Positions 58,707-64,000 of a DNA stretch of 64,000 nt are shown in pieces; positions within the stretch are counted from its first letter, which is position 1, and each line of letters starts with the position of its first letter. Where the stretch lies: positions 82,919 to 146,918 of the forward strand of contig JARGPR010000002.1 of NCBI GenBank assembly GCA_029210125.1, in the 5' to 3' direction. The stretch comes from Pseudomonadales bacterium (GTDB lineage: Bacteria; Pseudomonadota; Gammaproteobacteria; Pseudomonadales; JAHRWD01). The notes under the pieces were generated by a model, which saw nothing but the letters and a program-made list of their open reading frames with translations, ran no database searches and was not told the DNA's origin. The translations under genes were made by a program, and so were the position numbers.

Positions 58707-59642
58707 TTAGCTACGCCGTACAGAAGATAGCAATCGCCGCATTTTTCGCTTCACCGTCCTATGGGACTTCGGTAATTCAGAATAAATTTTTCTAGCATCG
58801 TGGTAGTGGTATTCCCAAAAAGCGCTATCGAATGCTTCACCACGCGCATCCAGGATGAGTCTACGTGCATGATCAAGATTATGTTCCGGAACAATATTGG
58901 TATCGATATGTTCCTGGATTATGCGCGCTTTGGCATAAAGGTTCTTCCAATGTTTGGCGGAAAAATTATTGGCATGTCTTCTGTAATGCCAGGTAATATC
59001 AGTATCCATTACCAAACGTGCTGATTCTTGAGCCACCATACGCCTTGTAAATTCTGAATCCTCTGCCTGCCAGTCCCGGTAAGCCAGATTTATACCACCA
59101 GCCAGTTGATACAACTCTGAGCTGATTGCCAAACCTGACAAATACATCGAATTAAAATCTAGCATTGCCCCGTAGGGTTCGTGCAGTAGCCGAAATTTTT
59201 CACGCTGAACGCCGGTATATCGTTCAAGCCATCCCTCAGGTGCTACGCCCAGGCGGGTTTGACCCGACACTGCGGTAGGGCCAAAAGATACAAAATTGGA
59301 ACAAACAATATTCGTTTCCGGAAACAACTCAATTGCACGATGCTTATTCGCAAGATGATTTTTGCACCAGATATCATCACTATCACAGAGCGCAATCCAG
59401 CTATTTTTGCACTGATCGATCGCATACTTTCTGGCAGCCCCAGGCCCGCTATTGGCAATCCGTGTACTTTTTACCTTCTCACCAAACTTGGCGATCACAT
59501 CAGGGGTGGTATCCGTAGACCCATCATCAACAATGATAATTTCATCGGGAGGAAGCTCCTGGTCAAGGATGGAACGTAAGGTCTCTTCTAAATAAGGAGC
59601 ACAATTGTAGGCAGGAATCGCCACTGAAAATTTGGTTGACAT
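58707..59642 (-). CDS. Glycosyltransferase family 2
   Basis: A 311-residue GT-A enzyme with VAIPAYNCAPYLEETLRS and the metal-binding ALCDSDDIW. A second GT2 in this unit, starting 41 bases before the flippase gene on the reverse strand. Donor and acceptor unknown. Confidence 0.88.
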   Translation of the reverse strand: MSTKFSVAIPAYNCAPYLEETLRSILDQELPPDEIIIVDDGSTDTTPDVIAKFGEKVKSTRIANSGPGAARKYAIDQCKNSWIALCDSDDIWCKNHLANKHRAIELFPETNIVCSNFVSFGPTAVSGQTRLGVAPEGWLERYTGVQREKFRLLHEPYGAMLDFNSMYLSGLAISSELYQLAGGINLAYRDWQAEDSEFTRRMVAQESARLVMDTDITWHYRRHANNFSAKHWKNLYAKARIIQEHIDTNIVPEHNLDHARRLILDARGEAFDSAFWEYHYHDARKIYSELPKSHRTVKRKMRRLLSSVRRS

Positions 59643-59845
59643 TCAGCCCTCGATTACCGAATAAAAACTGCGTAAGAAGGATCTATACTCATCTTATTTG
59701 AGGAAGAACCTCTTGTTGGAAGCCAACACACGAATGCAAACAGACTCTAATCGAATAGACACATATAACATTACAGTCTAGCTCAACATCGATAAAATGG
59801 AGCCCAAATTTATAGAAAAAATCTCAGCTATAGGCGAGAAACCGT

Positions 59846-60940
59846 TCAACTCAATATCTCACTTATCCGATCGACACAAGCTTCTGTTGCTACACCATTA
59901 TTGAACAGATAGTTGCTGATAAATGCCTGGCTGCTCAACTCAAAACCGTTATTTTCCAGCAAAGAGCTCATTTCCTGGGGTGATGTATTGCTCCAGTCAA
60001 TTGAGGGGCATGATTCCAGAATCTCATCATAAATGGCAAGTGCAGAAAATTCCTCAAAAATCCTTTGATTCTTTTCCAGGATCGCTTTTTTGCCCAAAGC
60101 CAATGATTCAAAAAAAATGGAACTGATATCACTAATCACTACATCAGCATATGCACAGAGCTCTAACGTAGTATGAATACTAGAATCCATATTATAGTGT
60201 AGTGTCTTGTACTCATCCCTACTACCAAAGAAATCCTTTCCGCCACAACGCTCGGGCATAAGAAGTAACGGGTGAGGGCTGACAATAACATTGACCTCTG
60301 TGAGTTTGTCCAACTCAACAAGTGCACCTGTAATATCACCTATACATTCAGTAATATTCGTCCAGCTTGGTGCGTAGACTATGGTCTTATTACCTTTATC
60401 CAGGTTAAATCGGCTTACGATCGATTCATTGTCCGAGCAGAGGTTATCCAAAATTGGCAATCCAATTTTGGATATTTTATCTTCAGGGATTAACTCGCTC
60501 TGAACCCTGTAAATTGGCTCACATGCAGTAAAAATATAGTCAAAACAGACAAGCTCTTCAACAGATTGATAACTAAGCTTGGGCCCAATACCGTGACCAA
60601 AATGAACTCTGGGAGCTGTAAGCCAATATGGAACCCCGTTAAAATCAGTCTTCACTATCAAACTAATTCTTTCCGTGATCGATAAATCAGCGTAACTATT
60701 GACGCATTTCACCATCGACATCCTGGGATCCAGCTTGAAATCCTCATCGCATACAATAATGATCCTAAAATCCATAGGTCTGGAATCCAGCATTTTTTCA
60801 ATGACAGGATAAACATGATGTAAATGGAATTTAGCAGGGGCGTCAAATATGACGGTCCTTCTTTTATCAAGGCAATGGACTAACTCCGAGACAACTCGGT
60901 GGAATATTGCTTTTTTACTGACAGGCACTGCAAACCTCAC
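59846..60940 (-). CDS. CDP-glycerol glycerophosphotransferase family protein (TagF/TarL/Bcs3-like)
   Basis: About 364 residues. The family motifs are visible: HFGHGIGPK, the VIVSPHPLL donor site and VVISDISSIFFESLALGKKA. These enzymes transfer glycerol- or ribitol-phosphate from CDP-polyols to a growing chain. Its neighbour encodes a CDP-polyol synthase-like fusion, which suggests a polyol-phosphate polymer. It is the most 5' gene of the reverse glycan unit. Confidence 0.82.
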   Translation of the reverse strand: MRFAVPVSKKAIFHRVVSELVHCLDKRRTVIFDAPAKFHLHHVYPVIEKMLDSRPMDFRIIIVCDEDFKLDPRMSMVKCVNSYADLSITERISLIVKTDFNGVPYWLTAPRVHFGHGIGPKLSYQSVEELVCFDYIFTACEPIYRVQSELIPEDKISKIGLPILDNLCSDNESIVSRFNLDKGNKTIVYAPSWTNITECIGDITGALVELDKLTEVNVIVSPHPLLLMPERCGGKDFFGSRDEYKTLHYNMDSSIHTTLELCAYADVVISDISSIFFESLALGKKAILEKNQRIFEEFSALAIYDEILESCPSIDWSNTSPQEMSSLLENNGFELSSQAFISNYLFNNGVATEACVDRISEILS

Positions 60941-61191
60941 TTTCGGACATATTATTTCGGGGTAACAACCACCAGGCGCCGTAGGAGAGCAGCCTTAGGA
61001 GCCTCCGAGTACACAGTGACCCCCTAAAAAATCATACCAACCTAAGCCTGATGCACCCGCAAAATCTACCTGATGAGCATAACTCATTTCAACATGTATG
61101 CTAGTATTAATGGGCTAGAATAGCTGGTCTTGCACACTTATTTAGACGTACAAATACCAACTTAAACATGACATAAATATGGATATAGCAC

Positions 61192-62568
61192 ATGAAGACT
61201 GTAGCAGTAGTTTTGGCTGGAGGGTTTGGAGAGCGTTTCGGGCACGAAACGCCTAAGCAGCTGGTTAAACTTGCTGGCTTGAGCATTATCGATCACACCA
61301 TCAAAGCATTTAATGACTCTCCTCTGATCGATGAAATCGTCATCATTATCAAAGATGGATTTCAAGAAAAAATACGCGAATCGAATAACTTACTGGGGTT
61401 TCACAAAGTATCAAAAGTTTTGGCAGGTGGACAGGAACGTAGTGACTCGTCCCTTGCTGCAATTAACGCATTAGCTCAAGAGCAAGGCTCTGAAGACTAT
61501 AAACTCCTCTTCCATGATGCGGTCAGGCCTTTCGTCGACAACAATATAATCCAGCGATGCGTCGACGCATTAACGCATTTTGATGCGGTTGATGTTGCTA
61601 TCCCAACAGCCGATACAATTATTCGCGTCAAAGATGACGTTATCTCCGATATCCCAACTCGATCGAGCCTTAGAAGAGGCCAAACACCGCAAGCTTTTCG
61701 GCTAAAAACAATCCGATCTGCGTATGAGGCTGCATCAAAGGATGAAAATTTCACCGCGACAGATGATTGCGGCGTTATCGTAAAATATCTTCCTGACATC
61801 CCTGTTTATGTCGTTGATGGACATGAGTCAAATATAAAAATAACTCATGAACAAGATATATTTGTGGCCGACAAGCTATTCCAGCTGCGTAGCAATAATA
61901 ACGCTATACCTCGTAGTGATAATTACTACAAACAACATTTCAATAACAAAACACTGGTTGTTTTTGGAGGCAATCAGGGTATCGGTCTGGAAATAATAAA
62001 TGCAGCGAAAAACTATGGCGCCAATGTATTCAGCTTCAGCCGAACACAAACGGGAACTAATATTGAAAACTCTTCAGCTGTATCGTCAGCCTTGGAAGAT
62101 GTATTTCAACAGACCGGACAAATCGATTTCGTCGTTAACACAGCAGCAATATTGATTACCAAATCACTGGCTAATCTAGCCCACAAGGAAATAATTGACT
62201 CCATTAATATTAACTACCTTGGGGTAATTAATGTAACTAAACATGCGTACGAATACCTGGATAAAACCAAAGGTAGCCTACTTTTATTCACTTCTAGTTC
62301 CTATACGCGCGGCAGAGCAAATTATGCGCTTTATTCATCAAGTAAGGCTGCTGTCGTTAACTTTACACAGGCGATTTCAGAGGAGTGGGCGCCTCAATCC
62401 ATTAATGTAAATTGCATCAACCCCGAGAGAACAGATACACCTATGCGCGTTGCCAATTTTGGAAATGAACCCAAGGAAACATTGCTGGACGCTAAACAGG
62501 TAGCGATAAACTCACTAGACACATTGATCTCAAAGTTCACAGGACAGGTTATCGATGTTAGAAGATAA
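61192..62568 (+). CDS. IspD-like cytidylyltransferase fused to short-chain dehydrogenase (CDP-ribitol synthase-like)
   Basis: About 458 residues. The N-terminal ~235 residues are an IspD-like cytidylyltransferase (VVLAGGFGERFGHETPKQL, HDAVRPFVD, RGQTPQAF). The C-terminal ~205 residues are an SDR (VVFGGNQGIGLEI, Y-x3-K in LYSSSKAAV). This order is known from Haemophilus Bcs1, which reduces ribulose-5-phosphate and makes CDP-ribitol. It is divergent from the phosphotransferase gene. The exact polyol is inferred. Confidence 0.82.
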   Translation: MKTVAVVLAGGFGERFGHETPKQLVKLAGLSIIDHTIKAFNDSPLIDEIVIIIKDGFQEKIRESNNLLGFHKVSKVLAGGQERSDSSLAAINALAQEQGSEDYKLLFHDAVRPFVDNNIIQRCVDALTHFDAVDVAIPTADTIIRVKDDVISDIPTRSSLRRGQTPQAFRLKTIRSAYEAASKDENFTATDDCGVIVKYLPDIPVYVVDGHESNIKITHEQDIFVADKLFQLRSNNNAIPRSDNYYKQHFNNKTLVVFGGNQGIGLEIINAAKNYGANVFSFSRTQTGTNIENSSAVSSALEDVFQQTGQIDFVVNTAAILITKSLANLAHKEIIDSININYLGVINVTKHAYEYLDKTKGSLLLFTSSSYTRGRANYALYSSSKAAVVNFTQAISEEWAPQSINVNCINPERTDTPMRVANFGNEPKETLLDAKQVAINSLDTLISKFTGQVIDVRR

Positions 62569-62692
62569 TTATGAGATGTTACGCAGAACACTTCTGAGGC
62601 CGAGATGGGGCCGTGCACTTAAACGTGAAAGCTTAACCAACAAAACACCCCTGCTGATGCATTAAAAGGGTTGGATACAGTTTTACAAACCA

Positions 62693-63502
62693 ATGGCTAT
62701 GACCCAACCATTATTTGTCCTCTCTGCTGGCTGGCGATCTGGATCGACCCTTCTTCAGCGGATGTTAATAGGAAATGAACAATTGATGATTTGGGGTGAC
62801 CCCTACCATCGATCAAACATCGTTGAATCCATGCTCGGGCAGCTAGCCCTATTACATGGTGGATGGCCTCCAGCGGAATACTACTTCGATAATTCTGATG
62901 CTAACCTCAGTGAGTAGTGGTTAGCTAATTGCTTGCCAGAGCTACATTTACTTCGTAGTGCGCATTTGAGCTACTGGAAAACGTTGCTTGAATCTCCGTT
63001 GGCTCAACTGAATAAATCCCGATGGGGTATTAAAGAAGTACGTTGGGGCGCTAAACATGCTCATTACTTGTCATGGTTATATCCCAATGCCAAATTTGTG
63101 TATTTATACAGAAACCCTTATAACGCATATGCATCATTCTACGACTACCTATCCGCTGGCTTTTTATCTTGGTCAACTAAAGCCATTTTAACGGGTAGAG
63201 ATTACGGCGCCATGTGGGTTATAGGCTTGTTTACGAATTTAATGCCCTAACGGAGCAGGGTAAAGGAGTTGTAGTACGATATGAAGATTTGAAGAAACCT
63301 AAAACAAGACAAGACCTTATAGGCTATCTTGAGGTAGATCTTGTAGATGCCAATACGCTATCACGTATTGTGAAACCTGGTTTAATAGACAATGAACCAT
63401 CCCAAAAAAAGATACTTTCCAAAACTTGAAAAACTTGCGCTGGATTTAGCAGTTAGGAATACTGCCAAAAACTACGGTTATGATGATAGCGAATATTCAT
63501 AA
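62693..63502 (+). pseudogene. Decayed sulfotransferase gene
   Basis: Sulfotransferase-like: LSAGWRSGSTLLQRML carries the PAPS phosphate-binding loop, and FVYLYRNPYNAYASF the 3'-phosphate site. The frame is broken by an in-frame TAG at 62915-62917, a frameshift near 63220-63250 (continuing as EFNALTEQGKGVVVRYEDL), and another near 63420 (continuing as EKLALDLAVRNTAKNYG). Three lesions indicate a pseudogene. A sulfated polymer may once have been made here. Confidence 0.8.
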
Positions 63503-63524
63503 CTTAGATTTATTAATAATTAAC

Positions 63525-64000
63525 CTAATCAATACTCCATTTTTTTAGCCATTTTCCTGCGGCTGATAACATTGCCTCTCTTGCTTCATGAGTGGAGAAC
63601 GCCTGATCTGCATTCTCAATACCCACTCGATCTACGTTGGTACGGTTAAGCACTTTTTTCCATTCATCGGAATGCAATAAAAGCTCATCAAACTCATTAG
63701 CAGTGAGACTCAAACCGCTCATCATGAAAAGCATATTTCCTTTAAATTTGGTAGCCCCTATCAGCATTTTTTCCGGAAATGGTAGTGTATCTATCGATGT
63801 ACTGGCGTCACTTGCTACCATTTTCTTTTTACTGAACCCCAACCCACTAACAATGGTTTTCATAGCTGGAATTGGGTTGTATTCAAACCTCGCTACTTTC
63901 AACCAGAATGACGGTTCGAAAACTCGTTTTGCGTAGTGATCGCGTACAATCACTTTAGCGAAGCTTTCTTGTGTTCTGACCCATGGGTTGGCTAAAATCA
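63525..64000 (-). CDS. Second hydrolase 1 (exosortase A system-associated), partial
   Basis: The reverse frame is open past 63953 to the window edge, so the 5' part lies outside. The visible stretch LANPWVRTQESFAKVIVRDH matches the region LLNPWVRTVAGEAKT of hydrolase 1 encoded at 51868-52710. The C-terminus reads ENADQAFSTHEAREA where the other copy has DADHTFSRREW, so the expected catalytic His is Gln here. It may be a diverged or inactive paralogue. Confidence 0.75.
   Translation of the reverse strand, partial: ILANPWVRTQESFAKVIVRDHYAKRVFEPSFWLKVARFEYNPIPAMKTIVSGLGFSKKKMVASDASTSIDTLPFPEKMLIGATKFKGNMLFMMSGLSLTANEFDELLLHSDEWKKVLNRTNVDRVGIENADQAFSTHEAREAMLSAAGKWLKKWSID

Noticed and set aside
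1-64000. CRISPR arrays, prophage or insertion sequences
   Set aside because: No regularly spaced repeats, integrase, transposase or phage structural genes are seen anywhere in the window.

Overview
This 64 kb window looks like the chromosome of a marine or free-living gammaproteobacterium related to Pseudomonadales/Oceanospirillales. Two gene orders support this: nadK, rhomboid, pepN, and nadC, aspartic protease, DUF1631, ampD, ampE. Both resemble orders known from pseudomonads. Other pointers are purT, a membrane pyrophosphatase, an ImuA-ImuB-DnaE2 cassette and a PEP-CTERM/exosortase A system. The species cannot be fixed from the sequence alone.

Layout. Positions 1-4.8 kb hold the end of a phosphate-selective type porin, then three forward genes that suggest c-di-GMP or stress signalling (DUF1631, PilZ, HDOD). 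From 4.8 to 13.8 kb is a reverse-strand housekeeping block: pepN, rhomboid protease, nadK, a receiver-PAS-GGDEF-EAL protein, purT, DUF1289 and a gamma-carbonic anhydrase. From 14 to 17.2 kb are DUF3135, a NUDIX hydrolase and a PP2C/kinase fusion. From 17.2 to 24 kb are a BtuF-like binding protein, ampE, ampD, a second DUF1631 gene, a retropepsin-like protease and nadC. From 24 to 28.8 kb are the membrane pyrophosphatase, the divergent soluble pyrophosphatase and an MFS transporter.

A PEP-CTERM secreted protein lies at 29-29.6 kb behind a near-perfect sigma-54 (-24/-12) promoter. The mutagenic repair cassette imuA-imuB-dnaE2 (30.1-35.6 kb) has a LexA-like box in front. Between 35.6 and 39 kb is a loose accessory stretch: an orphan antitoxin, a PAS protein, a ParA-like ATPase and a frameshifted short-chain dehydrogenase. 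It is followed by an unrecognised 1408-residue membrane protein with two similar halves, an MsbA-type ABC exporter and tRNA-Lys.

From 46 kb to the end is an exosortase A (XrtA) associated surface-polymer locus. It contains prsT-like TPR protein, acyl-CoA ligase, PLP decarboxylase, hydrolase 1, hydrolase 2 and an acyl carrier protein, then a DegT-type aminotransferase, a FemAB/CelD-type acyltransferase, two GT2 glycosyltransferases, a Wzx-like flippase, a CDP-glycerol glycerophosphotransferase-family protein and an IspD-SDR fusion resembling CDP-ribitol synthase. A decayed sulfotransferase and a second, partial hydrolase 1 close the window. The likely product is an extracellular or O-antigen-like polymer, possibly carrying polyol-phosphate, made alongside PEP-CTERM protein sorting. 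The exosortase gene itself is not in the window.
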